NCBI GenBank assembly: GCA_021787445.1 | Contig: JAJYLV010000001.1 | Coordinates: forward strand, 70,968 to 127,781 | Direction: 5' to 3' | Length of the DNA stretch: 56,814 bases | Origin: Chloroflexota bacterium | Lineage (GTDB): Bacteria; Chloroflexota; Limnocylindria; P2-11E | Part shown: piece after piece, positions 1 through 7,436 of the stretch | Layout: each line of letters starts with the position of its first letter | How positions within the stretch are numbered: position 1 is the stretch's first letter | The notes under the pieces: generated by a model | What the model was told of the DNA's origin: nothing | Seen by the model: the letters and a program-made list of their open reading frames with translations, nothing else | Database searches by the model: none | Made by a program: the position numbers and the translations under genes

Positions 1-89
1 CGACGGAGTTCACGACGCTCCTGCAGCCGCTCATCGGCATGACGCGGTCGACCGAGGGCGGCGACGGAAAGAAGCCGGCGGGCTCCTAG
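1..89 (+). CDS. C-terminal end of an unidentified protein (truncated by window edge)
   Basis: An open frame enters from the left edge (first full codon at base 3) and ends at a TAG at 87-89. The 28 visible residues end in a hydrophilic tail rich in Gly and Lys. Too little is present to name a family. It is the most plausible reading of the first 90 bases, but it rests only on the open frame and on lying on the same strand as the next genes. Confidence 0.35.
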   Translation, partial: TEFTTLLQPLIGMTRSTEGGDGKKPAGS

Positions 90-441
90 CGGATCGCGCC
101 GCCGCGCCCGCGGAAGGGCCACCAGCCCCGGCCAGCGGGGCGTCGGGCGTCTTCCGCGGACGCGAGCGGCACCGCCATGGCCCGGCGCTTACGGCGCCGG
201 AGCTCCGGCGCGTAGACGCGCGGCGGGAGCCGCCAGGGGGTCATCCCGACCCTGGCGGGGGCCCAGCCCTCGCCGCTGGCGACGCTCCCCTGCGCGCGAC
301 GTGGTGGGTGGGCGAGGCTCGGTGCCTGTGGGAAGAAGGCCGTTGCGGCGGACACGAAGTGGGACGATAGAACATCCGTTCACGATGTCAAGAGGGGGTC
401 CGAGCGGCGCTAGGATCGGCCGACGGGAGTTGAAAAGCCTC
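90..441. other. Intergenic stretch with no convincing gene
   Basis: About 350 bases separate the first stop codon from the conserved part of the ligase-like gene. Open frames exist on both strands, but their translations are Arg/Pro/Ala-rich and look like high-GC noise. A TAGGAT hexamer at 411-416 could be a -10 element for the ligase-like gene, with transcription starting near 423. If so, the in-frame GTG at 301 and ATG at 385 are not used. No convincing -35 element is visible. Confidence 0.4.
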
Positions 442-1029
442 GTGGAGGCCGACGTCGCCCCTCAGCGGCCACGATCCGCGCACGAGCGGACGGGAGCCGA
501 CGGGTATGTCCTGGAACCGGAGTGGGCGGGAACGCGAGCCCTGCTGCGGATCGGGCATCCGGAGCCGCACTTCGTCGGCTACCACGGAGCGTTCGAAGGG
601 CCGCGCGAGCTCTACGAGGCCGTCGGCGTGGGTGCGCGGTGCCGGACCGCGGTGATCGACGGCGTACTGGTGACCGAGTTCTCGGAGGAGGGCGACCTCG
701 AGCTCGACCCGGTGGGGAACGCGTTCATCCGGCAGCGCACGCCTCGCACGATCTTCGCCGCATTCGACCTGCTCGAGGTCGACGGCGAGTCGCTCCTCGA
801 GGTGCCGCTCCTGGAGCGGAAGCGGCATCTCGAAGGTGTGCTCCGTCCGAGCACCAACGTCCGCCTGACGGCATACCGTTCCCGTGACCTCCGGTCCTGG
901 CGCGACACGCTGATGGAGCAAGGATTCGGGCGAGTGGTCCTGAAGGACAAGAACAGCACGTACCGTCCCGGCTCGACGAACGACACGTGGCTCGTGGTCG
1001 AGAAGATCAAAGACACAGGGAGACGCTGA
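442..1029 (+). CDS. ATP-dependent DNA ligase adenylation-domain homologue, apparently catalytically dead
   Basis: A 195-residue protein matching only the nucleotidyltransferase domain of ATP-dependent (LigD/LigB-like) DNA ligases; there is no OB-fold domain. Recognisable parts are a motif III-like IDGVLV, motif IIIa (FAAFDLLEVDG followed by LLERK) and a motif IV-like VVLKDKNSTYRPG. Motif I, normally ExKxDGxR, reads EPEWAGTR around residues 25-32: the adenylated lysine is Glu (codon 520-522) and the Asp is Ala. The Glu of motif III is also lost, and motif V reads WLVVEKIK in place of WLKVK. Covalent AMP transfer therefore looks impossible. The GTG at 442 puts motif I at the usual distance from the N terminus and has GGGAG 12 bases upstream; ATG 385 and TTG 430 are alternatives. 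The stop overlaps the gdhA start (TGATG), so the two are probably translationally coupled. Confidence 0.75.
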   Translation: MEADVAPQRPRSAHERTGADGYVLEPEWAGTRALLRIGHPEPHFVGYHGAFEGPRELYEAVGVGARCRTAVIDGVLVTEFSEEGDLELDPVGNAFIRQRTPRTIFAAFDLLEVDGESLLEVPLLERKRHLEGVLRPSTNVRLTAYRSRDLRSWRDTLMEQGFGRVVLKDKNSTYRPGSTNDTWLVVEKIKDTGRR

Positions 1030-2300
1030 TGCAGAGCGCGGCCGTCATCGATCACACCCAACGAGATCCCTACCAGGTGGCGCTCGAGCAATTCGACATC
1101 GCCGCCGACCGGCTGCACCTCGATCCGAACATGAGGGCGATCCTGCGTGAATGCCAGCGCGAGCTGATCGTGCACTTCCCCGTGCGCATGCAGGACGGGG
1201 TGGTGAAGGTGTTCACCGGCTACCGGGTACAGCACAACACCGCGCGCGGCCCGGCGAAGGGCGGGATCCGCTACCACCCCTCCGTCTCGCTCAACGAGGT
1301 GCGCGCGCTGTCGATGTGGATGACGTGGAAGTGCGCGGTGGTGGGGATCCCGTACGGCGGCGCGAAGGGCGGCGTCGTGTGCGACCCCAAGCAGATGACG
1401 TCCCAGCAGCTCGAGACGCTGACCCGCCGCTACACGACGGAGATCGCGCTCCTCATCGGGCCCGACCGCGACATCCCGGCGCCCGACGTGAACACGGACG
1501 CGCAGACGATGGCCTGGATCATGGACACCTACTCCATGCATCAGGGCCACACCGTGCCCGCCGTCGTGACCGGCAAGCCGCTCTCGATCGGCGGGAGCGA
1601 GGGACGCCGCGAGGCGACCGCGCGCGGCGTCGTCTACACGATCATCGAGGTCGCCAAGCACCTCGACGTCGACCTCGAGGGCGCGCGCGTCGCCGTCCAG
1701 GGCTTCGGCAACGTCGGCAGCAACACCGCGATCCTCCTGCACCAGCTCGGCGCGACCGTCGTCGGCGTATCCGACGTGACGGGCGGCGTGTACAGCGCCA
1801 AGGGCATCGACATCCCGCGCCTGCAGGCGTACGCCCGCGAGACCGGGCAGGTCGCGGGGTTCCCGGGCGCCGAGCGCGTGACGAACGCCGAGCTCCTCGA
1901 GCTCGACTGCGACATCCTCGTTCCCGCGGCGATCGAGAACCAGATCGGCGAGACGAACGCGCCGCGGATCAAGGCGAAGATCGTCGCCGAGGCGGCCAAC
2001 GGCCCGACCAGCCCCGAGGCCGACCGCATCCTCCAGGACAAGGGCGTGATGCTCATCCCGGACATCCTCTGCAACGCCGGCGGCGTGACCGTCTCGTACT
2101 TCGAGTGGGTGCAGGATCTCCAGAACCTGTTCTGGCGCGAGGCGACGATCAACGCGCGCCTCAAGGAGGTCATGGTCAAGTCGTTCAACGACGTGCTCGA
2201 CCTCTCGCGCAAGCACAAGGTCGACATGCGGACGGCGGCGTACATGCTCGCGGTGCAGCGCGTCGCCGACGCCACGCTGACCCGGGGCATCTACCCGTAG
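1029..2300 (+). CDS. gdhA: Glu/Leu/Phe/Val dehydrogenase (glutamate dehydrogenase)
   Basis: A 423-residue cytosolic enzyme interconverting glutamate and 2-oxoglutarate plus ammonia with NAD(P). The N-terminal substrate domain carries PAKGGIRYHP (residues about 75-84) and the family signature PYGGAKGGV (about 109-117) with the catalytic lysine. The C-terminal dinucleotide domain has the Rossmann motif VQGFGNVGS near residue 220. Length is normal for the hexameric bacterial family. The ATG overlaps the ligase-like stop by one base, with AGGGAG just upstream. Glutamate is the expected substrate, but leucine or phenylalanine dehydrogenases share the fold, so specificity is not certain. A strong hairpin follows the gene. 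Confidence 0.93.
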   Translation: MQSAAVIDHTQRDPYQVALEQFDIAADRLHLDPNMRAILRECQRELIVHFPVRMQDGVVKVFTGYRVQHNTARGPAKGGIRYHPSVSLNEVRALSMWMTWKCAVVGIPYGGAKGGVVCDPKQMTSQQLETLTRRYTTEIALLIGPDRDIPAPDVNTDAQTMAWIMDTYSMHQGHTVPAVVTGKPLSIGGSEGRREATARGVVYTIIEVAKHLDVDLEGARVAVQGFGNVGSNTAILLHQLGATVVGVSDVTGGVYSAKGIDIPRLQAYARETGQVAGFPGAERVTNAELLELDCDILVPAAIENQIGETNAPRIKAKIVAEAANGPTSPEADRILQDKGVMLIPDILCNAGGVTVSYFEWVQDLQNLFWREATINARLKEVMVKSFNDVLDLSRKHKVDMRTAAYMLAVQRVADATLTRGIYP

Positions 2301-2325
2301 ACGCGACGGAAGCGCTCGGCGTACC

Positions 2326-2375
2326 GAGCCCCTCTCGAGGCCAGGACCTCGATCCGTAAGCCTCGGGAGGGGCTC
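2326..2375. terminator. Hairpin terminator after gdhA
   Basis: Two 15-base arms, GAGCCCCTCTCGAGG (2326-2340) and CCTCGGGAGGGGCTC (2361-2375), pair throughout with a single G-T wobble and enclose a 20-base loop. It starts 25 bases after the gdhA stop. No run of T follows, so it may act as a non-canonical terminator or an mRNA 3' end stabiliser. Its right arm lies just upstream of dinG. Confidence 0.6.
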
Positions 2376-2425
2376 CGCTAATCTTCCGGCAGCATTCCGC
2401 CGGGTCGGCGGCTAGAAGAGGCTCT

Positions 2426-5119
2426 ACGGCAGAGCTCGTCGCGGTCGACATCGAGACGACGGGCTTCGACCCGAGCGTCGACCGGATCGTCGAGATCGGA
2501 GCGGTCCGTCTCGGCGTCGCCGACGACGGCGCGGTGATCCCTGGAGACCGCTTCGTCACGCTCGTCGATCCCGGCCGCGCTCTCGCGCGGGGCATCGCGC
2601 GCCTCACCGGCATCTCCGACGCCGATCTGTCGGGTGCGCCGTCACTCGACGAGGCGATGCCGCTCTTCGTCGCGTTCATCGGCGACGACCCGACGCTCGT
2701 CGGACACAACGTCGGCTTCGACGCCGCCTTCCTCGAGCGCGCCGGCATGGCCGTCGGTCTGCGGCGCCTCGACACCGCGGAGCTCGCCTCGATCCTGCTG
2801 CCGACGGCGCCGTCGTACGCGCTGCAGCGGCTCGCCGCCGACGAGGCGATCGTGCCGGAAGCGGCGCACCGCGCGGTGCACGACGCTCTGACCTGCGCGA
2901 GCGTCCTCACCGCGCTCTCGCGCCGCGCGCGCTCCCTGCCGCCGCTCGTGCTCGAGGAGTGCGCCGGACAGGCATCGCTGCTCGGACCGGCGTATGCCTC
3001 GTTCTTCGAGCGAGCGCTCCGATCGGTGTGGGCGGGCGGCAGGTCGGCGGCGGCCGGCGGCGGCGACATCGCCTCGGAGGCCCCGTCCGTCACGCAGCGG
3101 CCGGCGGAGCCGGGCGCGTCACCCGGCCGAGCGCTGAGCTCGGCACAGGCATTCGCACGACTCGCCGAGCGGATGCCCGGATACGAGGACCGTCCCGAGC
3201 AGCGCGAGCTCGCGATAGCCGTCGAGCGGATCATGGAGACCGGCGGCGTCCTCGTCGCCGAGGCCGGAACGGGCATCGGCAAGAGCCTCGCCTACCTCGT
3301 CCCCGCGCTCCGGCGCGCGGAGATGGGGGAGCGCGTCGTCGTCAGCACGCACACCCTCCCGCTGCAGGACCAGCTCGTCCGCAAGGACCTGCCCGCGCTC
3401 CAGGCGGGGCTCGGCACGAGCGTGCCCGTCGCGACGCTCAAAGGCCGGTCGAACTACCTCTGTCCGCGGCGCTGGCAGATCTTCCGCACCTCGGCGGTGA
3501 CGCGCGACGAGACGCGGCTCGCGCTCAAGACGCTGGTCTGGCGCAGCCTCACCACCGCCGGCGACCGCGTCGAGGTCAACCTCATGCCGAGCGAGGCCGC
3601 TCTGTGGCCGCGCATCTCCGCGGACGACGAGACGTGCGACCGCGCGCGGTGCGGCCGGGTCGTGGGAGGGTGCTACCTGGAGAACGCGCGCGAGCGCGCC
3701 TCACGTGCCGGGATCGTCGTCGTGAACCATGCCCTCCTCCTGTACGACGCACGCATGCGCAGCGCGCTGCTTCCGGAAGCCGACCACGTCGTCGTCGACG
3801 AGGCGCACCGCTTGGAGGACGTGGCGTCCGACGTGTTCGGCTATCGCCTCGAGGACGGGCGGCTCCGGCACGATCTCGATCGCGTCGCGCGGTCGCCGCT
3901 CGTCCTTGCCGCGCTACGCGACGACCGCGCGCCGATCGCCGAGTCGCTGCGAGGCGAGATCGAGCGTGCGCGCGAGCGCGCCGGCGAGACCTTCGCGGCC
4001 CTCCAGGCGCTGCTGCCCGGCGACGGAGGCGAGGACCGGCGGCGCATCACGGCCGCCGTGCGCGCCGGCGACGACCGCTGGCTCCCCGTCGAGCTGGCCG
4101 CGGAGCGTCTGGCGGACTCGCTCGCCGCCATCCTGGCGGGGTGCGGGCGGCTCGAGGAGCGCGCCGCCGCCGAGGAGGAGGACCCGCGAGACGAGCTCGT
4201 CGGCGCCGCGACCGAGATCGTCGGCGCGCGTGTCGCGATCTCCCGCGGGATCCACGAGCCGAAGCCGAACGACATCGTTTGGCTCGCGACGCTCCCGTCG
4301 GATCGGGCGACCGGCTTGTACGTCGCGCCGGAGCACGTCGGGGGTCCGCTGCGCCGCGCGCTCGTCGAGCGCTATCGCTCGGTCACGCTGACCTCGGCGA
4401 CGCTCGCGGTCGCCGGTTCGCTCGACTTCACCCTGGAGCGCCTCGGCGTGCGCGACGTCGCCGGCGGCCTCGTGCTCGGCTCGTCGTTCGACCACTTCGG
4501 CCGGTCGGTCCTCGTCGTGCCCAACGACATCCCGTATCCGAGCGATCCCGGGTTCGCGGACGAGCTCGCCACGACGGTCGACGAGATCGCCCGCGCCATC
4601 GGCGGCCGGACCCTGGTCCTCTTCACCGCCCACGCGTCGATGCGCGAGGTCGCCGCCCTGCTGGACCCTCTCGAGGACGACGGCATCGCCGTGCTCACGC
4701 AGGGGCTGGGCGGGTCCCGGCGCGCGATCGTCGAGCGCTTCATGCAAGGCTCTGCGGTGCTGCTCGGGACGCAGTCGTTCTGGGAGGGCGTGGACCTCCC
4801 CGGCGACGTGCTGCGCTGCGTCGTGGTCGCGAAGCTGCCTTTCGCGGTGCCCGACGATCCGCTCGTCGCCGGACGGTCGGAGCGATACGACGACCCCTTC
4901 CGGGAGTTCCAGCTGCCGCAGGCGGCGCTGCGCCTGCGCCAAGGCTTCGGCCGCCTCCTGCGCACGCGAACGGACCGCGGCGCGGTCGTCCTCATGGACC
5001 GTCGCGTCGTCGAGCGCGACTACGGACCGACGTTCATCGCCTCGCTGCCCGACGTCCGCGTCCGCCGGATCCCGCGCGACAGCGTCGCGGCGGCCGTCGC
5101 GGAAGCGGCGGCCGACTAG
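2426..5119 (+). CDS. dinG: DinG-type helicase with N-terminal DnaQ-like 3'-5' exonuclease domain
   Basis: About 897 residues. The N-terminal domain opens with the DEDD exonuclease motif VAVDIETTG, followed by GHNVGFDAAF and the later H..HDAL region. The helicase part has Walker A EAGTGIGKS (near residue 280), a DEAH box VVVDEAHRL (near 456) and four cysteines in CPRRW and CDRARCGRVVGGC, the XPD/DinG 4Fe-4S site. It should unwind forked or R-loop DNA during repair. The frame has no ATG, GTG or TTG between the upstream region and the exonuclease motif; the first GTG (2534) would delete it. An AGAAGAGG Shine-Dalgarno-like run at 2414-2421 lies 4 bases before ACG 2426, which would give an N terminus of M-AELVAVDIET. 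I take ACG as start; ATC 2381 after GGGAGGGG is an alternative. Confidence 0.88.
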   Translation, partial: TAELVAVDIETTGFDPSVDRIVEIGAVRLGVADDGAVIPGDRFVTLVDPGRALARGIARLTGISDADLSGAPSLDEAMPLFVAFIGDDPTLVGHNVGFDAAFLERAGMAVGLRRLDTAELASILLPTAPSYALQRLAADEAIVPEAAHRAVHDALTCASVLTALSRRARSLPPLVLEECAGQASLLGPAYASFFERALRSVWAGGRSAAAGGGDIASEAPSVTQRPAEPGASPGRALSSAQAFARLAERMPGYEDRPEQRELAIAVERIMETGGVLVAEAGTGIGKSLAYLVPALRRAEMGERVVVSTHTLPLQDQLVRKDLPALQAGLGTSVPVATLKGRSNYLCPRRWQIFRTSAVTRDETRLALKTLVWRSLTTAGDRVEVNLMPSEAALWPRISADDETCDRARCGRVVGGCYLENARERASRAGIVVVNHALLLYDARMRSALLPEADHVVVDEAHRLEDVASDVFGYRLEDGRLRHDLDRVARSPLVLAALRDDRAPIAESLRGEIERARERAGETFAALQALLPGDGGEDRRRITAAVRAGDDRWLPVELAAERLADSLAAILAGCGRLEERAAAEEEDPRDELVGAATEIVGARVAISRGIHEPKPNDIVWLATLPSDRATGLYVAPEHVGGPLRRALVERYRSVTLTSATLAVAGSLDFTLERLGVRDVAGGLVLGSSFDHFGRSVLVVPNDIPYPSDPGFADELATTVDEIARAIGGRTLVLFTAHASMREVAALLDPLEDDGIAVLTQGLGGSRRAIVERFMQGSAVLLGTQSFWEGVDLPGDVLRCVVVAKLPFAVPDDPLVAGRSERYDDPFREFQLPQAALRLRQGFGRLLRTRTDRGAVVLMDRRVVERDYGPTFIASLPDVRVRRIPRDSVAAAVAEAAAD

Positions 5120-5452
5120 CATCGGTCGCGGATCGACGCCGAGCAGGCGCGTGCCGCGGTGCGGCTTCCTGCGCCTGCGGGCGGAGCTCGAGACGTCCGG
5201 CGAGATCTTCGGGTGCAGCCTGGACGAGCTCCGGGACCGCGCCGCCATCCACCCGCCCCAGGCGGCCCGCGGGTGGCAGCCGAAAAGCCCGCTGGAGGCC
5301 TTCGGGACGAGGTGGTGGCAAAAGGGCATCCGGACTCCCGTTAGGACGTTCGGGCTACTGCCGTGGCCATTGCCCACCGACTAGACTCCCCGCCAAGCGA
5401 GCAGAGGCACGACCTCGGCTCGGACCGTTTTGAAAGGAAGGAGGTGAGGTGG
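5120..5452. other. Intergenic region upstream of the Flp pilin gene
   Basis: This 333-base stretch contains an open frame (GTG 5151 to 5384, 77 codons) with mixed composition but no recognisable family and no ribosome-binding site, so I do not call it. A TAGACT hexamer at 5382-5387 could be a -10 element giving the pilin mRNA a leader of about 60 bases. I looked for a cyclic-di-GMP riboswitch, which would suit a pilin, but saw no matching core. Confidence 0.35.
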
Positions 5453-5605
5453 GTGCTCGAGTTCTTCCGTGACGACGAAGGCCAGGGACTGGTCGAATAC
5501 GCACTCATCATTGCCGTCATCGCCATCGCGGTCATCGTCGCCATGATCTTCCTACGGGGTCAGCTGCAGAACATCTTCAGCAACATCGGCAATAACCTGA
5601 CCTAG
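5453..5605 (+). CDS. Flp-type (type IVb) pilin precursor
   Basis: A 50-residue prepilin. The cytosolic leader ends in DDEGQG and is followed by LVEYALII, the Flp/Fap signature in which prepilin peptidase cuts after Gly and Glu5 of the mature protein is conserved, then one hydrophobic helix (IAVIAIAVIVAMIFL) and a short polar tail. An almost perfect anti-16S site, AGGAGGTGA (5439-5447), precedes GTG 5453 by five bases, which sets the start; GTG 5444 is less likely. The leader is shorter than in many Flp pilins. No tad assembly genes or prepilin peptidase are in the window, so this is an orphan pilin locus, possibly strongly expressed. Confidence 0.9.
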   Translation: MLEFFRDDEGQGLVEYALIIAVIAIAVIVAMIFLRGQLQNIFSNIGNNLT

Positions 5606-5961
5606 AGGCGATACGGAAGCGCGCTTCGGGGCCCGGCCTCTCCGGGGCCGCGACCCCAAGCGGCAGCAGCGGCGCAAAGTCCGGGCCCTGGTCTCTCGGA
5701 GGCCAGGGCCCGGGCCGTCTCTATGCGGTACGCCGTCTCCGCCGACCGACGCCCTCATCCGCGCCGCACGGGCTTGCCGTCGTAACGGGCCCGAACGCGC
5801 GCGACCCCGTCCTCACCTGCGTGTAAACTGGGCGTGGACCGGGCCCACCCGGTACTTCGCACGCGGTCTCCGAACACGAACGCTCCCTGGTCGGCTGCCC
5901 GGCGGGCAGCGGCTGGACGGCTTTGGCGGGGGACCGCGGAGGGATGAAAGGGAGACCGACC
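5606..5961. other. Intergenic region between the pilin gene and the rpsB operon
   Basis: Apart from the hairpins near its left end, no gene is visible. The promoter of the large rpsB-rseP operon should lie here. TAAACT at 5824-5829 is a possible -10 but lacks a matching -35, so I do not call it firmly. No ribosomal-protein S2 leader structure is obvious by eye. Confidence 0.35.
5681..5713. terminator. Hairpin terminator after the pilin gene
   Basis: Arms CCGGGCCCTGG (5681-5691) and CCAGGGCCCGG (5703-5713) are perfect complements with an 11-base loop, followed by a weakly pyrimidine-rich GCCGTCTCT. It lies about 75 bases after the pilin stop, in a 356-base gap before rpsB. Another GC-rich imperfect hairpin lies at about 5622-5660. 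Confidence 0.6.
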
Positions 5962-6864
5962 GTGGCCGTTGTCACCATGAAGCAGCTCCTGGAGTCCGGC
6001 GTCCATTTCGGGCACCAGGCGCGCCGCTGGAATCCCAAGATGCGCCGCTTCATCTTCATGGAGCGGAACGGCATCCACATCATCGACCTGCAGCAGACCC
6101 TGACGCGGATCGAGGACGCCTACGCCTTCGTCCGCGACCTCGCGTCGAGCGGCGGGAGCCTGCTTTTCGTCGGCACCAAGAAGCAGGCGCAGGAGTCCAT
6201 CTCCGACGAGGCCAAGCGGGGCGGGATGCCCTACGTCAACCAGCGCTGGCTCGGCGGATTCATGACGAACTTCGTGACGATCCGCAAGCGCATCGACCGT
6301 CTCAACGAGCTCCACGAGCGCAGGGAGCGCGGTGACTTCGCGACGCTCCCCAAGAAGGACGCGCAGGTCCTCGAGGACGAGCTGGAGCACCTCGACCGCT
6401 ACTTCGCGGGCGTGCGCGAGATGAAGCGCCTCCCGTCGGCGGTGTTCGTCGTCGACCCGCATCGTGAGCACATCGCCGTCGACGAGGCGCGTCGTCTCGA
6501 GATCCCCGTCGTCGCGATGGTCGACACGAACTGCGACCCCGACCTCATCGACGTGATCATCCCCGCCAACGACGACGCCATCCGCGCCGTCAAGCTCATC
6601 TGCCAGAAGATGGCCGACGCCGTCATCGAAGGGCGCGCCGAGTTCGACGCCGGGAAGAAGGAGGGCGCGACACCCGAGGAGATGGGCTACGCGCCCGTTG
6701 CGGAGGGCGAGCTGGAGGTCGGCGTGCCGCGGGCGCGGCGCACGCCGCGCGTGTACGAGCCGGAAGAGGAAGAGGAATACCCGATCGGCGGGTACACCGA
6801 AGAGACGGCGGAGACGGCGGCCGCGGAGGCCGCCCCGAGCGACGAGAAGAGGGCGGAGTCATGA
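5962..6864 (+). CDS. rpsB: 30S ribosomal protein S2
   Basis: A 300-residue S2 protein that joins the small subunit late and helps dock S1. The N terminus [19 protein letters not shown] is canonical, which chooses GTG 5962 (with AAAGGGAG upstream) over the in-frame ATG 5944. Family landmarks include [15 protein letters not shown] and YVNQRWLGG. The C terminus has an acidic extension ([10 protein letters not shown] onward) of about 60 residues beyond the core. It is the first gene of the rpsB-tsf-pyrH-frr-uppS-cdsA-dxr-rseP run; its TGA overlaps the tsf ATG by four bases. Confidence 0.97.
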   Translation: MAVVTMKQLLESGVHFGHQARRWNPKMRRFIFMERNGIHIIDLQQTLTRIEDAYAFVRDLASSGGSLLFVGTKKQAQESISDEAKRGGMPYVNQRWLGGFMTNFVTIRKRIDRLNELHERRERGDFATLPKKDAQVLEDELEHLDRYFAGVREMKRLPSAVFVVDPHREHIAVDEARRLEIPVVAMVDTNCDPDLIDVIIPANDDAIRAVKLICQKMADAVIEGRAEFDAGKKEGATPEEMGYAPVAEGELEVGVPRARRTPRVYEPEEEEEYPIGGYTEETAETAAAEAAPSDEKRAES

Positions 6865-7421
6865 CGGAGAAGACGGCGAGCGTCGATGCGCGCGAGGTCC
6901 AGCGGCTGCGCACCGAGACGGGTGCCGGCGTGATGGACTGCAAGCGCGCGCTCGAGGAGGCCCGCGGCGACTACGAGAAGGCGAGGGACCTCCTCAAGCA
7001 GAAGGGCCTCGCCGCCGCGGCGAAGCGCGCGGGACGCGAGGCGCGGGAGGGCGTCGTCGAGTCGTACATCCACTCCGGTGGCCGTATCGGCGCGCTCGTC
7101 GAGCTCAACAGCGAGACCGACTTCGTAGCGGCGACCGCCGAGTTCAAGGATCTCGCCCGGAACATCGCGATGCAGGTCGCGGCGATGTCGCCGCTCGTCG
7201 TGTCCGAGGAGGATCTGACGCAAGAGGCGCGCGCCGAGCTGCTCAAGGAGCACGGCGGCGACGAGAAGAAGGCGATCGAGGCGTCCGTCCTCCTACGACA
7301 GCCCTACATCCGCGACAACGCGAAGACGGTGGGAGACCTGGTGACCGCGCTGGCGCAGACCACGGGCGAGAACGTCAGGGTCCGGCGTTTCGCACGATTC
7401 CAGCTCGGGGCCACGGCCTAG
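6861..7421 (+). CDS. tsf: Elongation factor Ts (short form)
   Basis: A 186-residue nucleotide-exchange factor for EF-Tu. The N-terminal UBA-like domain carries the signature [16 protein letters not shown], and the core has [13 protein letters not shown], which contacts EF-Tu. The protein is about 100 residues shorter than the E. coli form and resembles the Thermus-type short EF-Ts, lacking the second dimerisation subdomain and coiled coil. The start overlaps the rpsB stop (ATGA). It ends 15 bases before pyrH, and a possible pyrH promoter begins at its stop codon. Confidence 0.95.
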   Translation: MTEKTASVDAREVQRLRTETGAGVMDCKRALEEARGDYEKARDLLKQKGLAAAAKRAGREAREGVVESYIHSGGRIGALVELNSETDFVAATAEFKDLARNIAMQVAAMSPLVVSEEDLTQEARAELLKEHGGDEKKAIEASVLLRQPYIRDNAKTVGDLVTALAQTTGENVRVRRFARFQLGATA

Positions 7422-7424
7422 ACT
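7419..7424 (+). promoter_or_regulatory. Candidate -10 element for a near-leaderless pyrH transcript
   Basis: TAGACT starts at the tsf stop codon and ends 12 bases before the pyrH GTG. Since pyrH has no Shine-Dalgarno sequence, an internal promoter giving a 5' leader of only a few bases is plausible. No clear -35 is seen. It is one of several similar cases in the window. Confidence 0.3.
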
Positions 7425-7436
7425 CTGCCGCCGAAC

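Noticed and set aside
612-2216. Long minus-strand open frame antisense to gdhA (534 codons)
   Set aside because: Its translation is Arg/Val/Asp/His-rich with no domain. It is the expected antisense shadow in very GC-rich DNA, and gdhA on the plus strand is unambiguous.
5151-5384. Possible 77-residue gene upstream of the pilin
   Set aside because: The composition is somewhat protein-like, but there is no ribosome-binding site, no known family and no operon partner; it ends in the presumed pilin promoter region.
5285-5395. Cyclic-di-GMP riboswitch before the pilin gene
   Set aside because: GGCAAAAGGG briefly suggested one, but the conserved GGGACGCAAAGCC half and the flanking stems are missing.
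2959-5433. Long plus-strand open frame in another phase of dinG (824 codons)
   Set aside because: The Arg/Ala/Pro-rich translation lacks any motif, while the other phase encodes a complete DinG.
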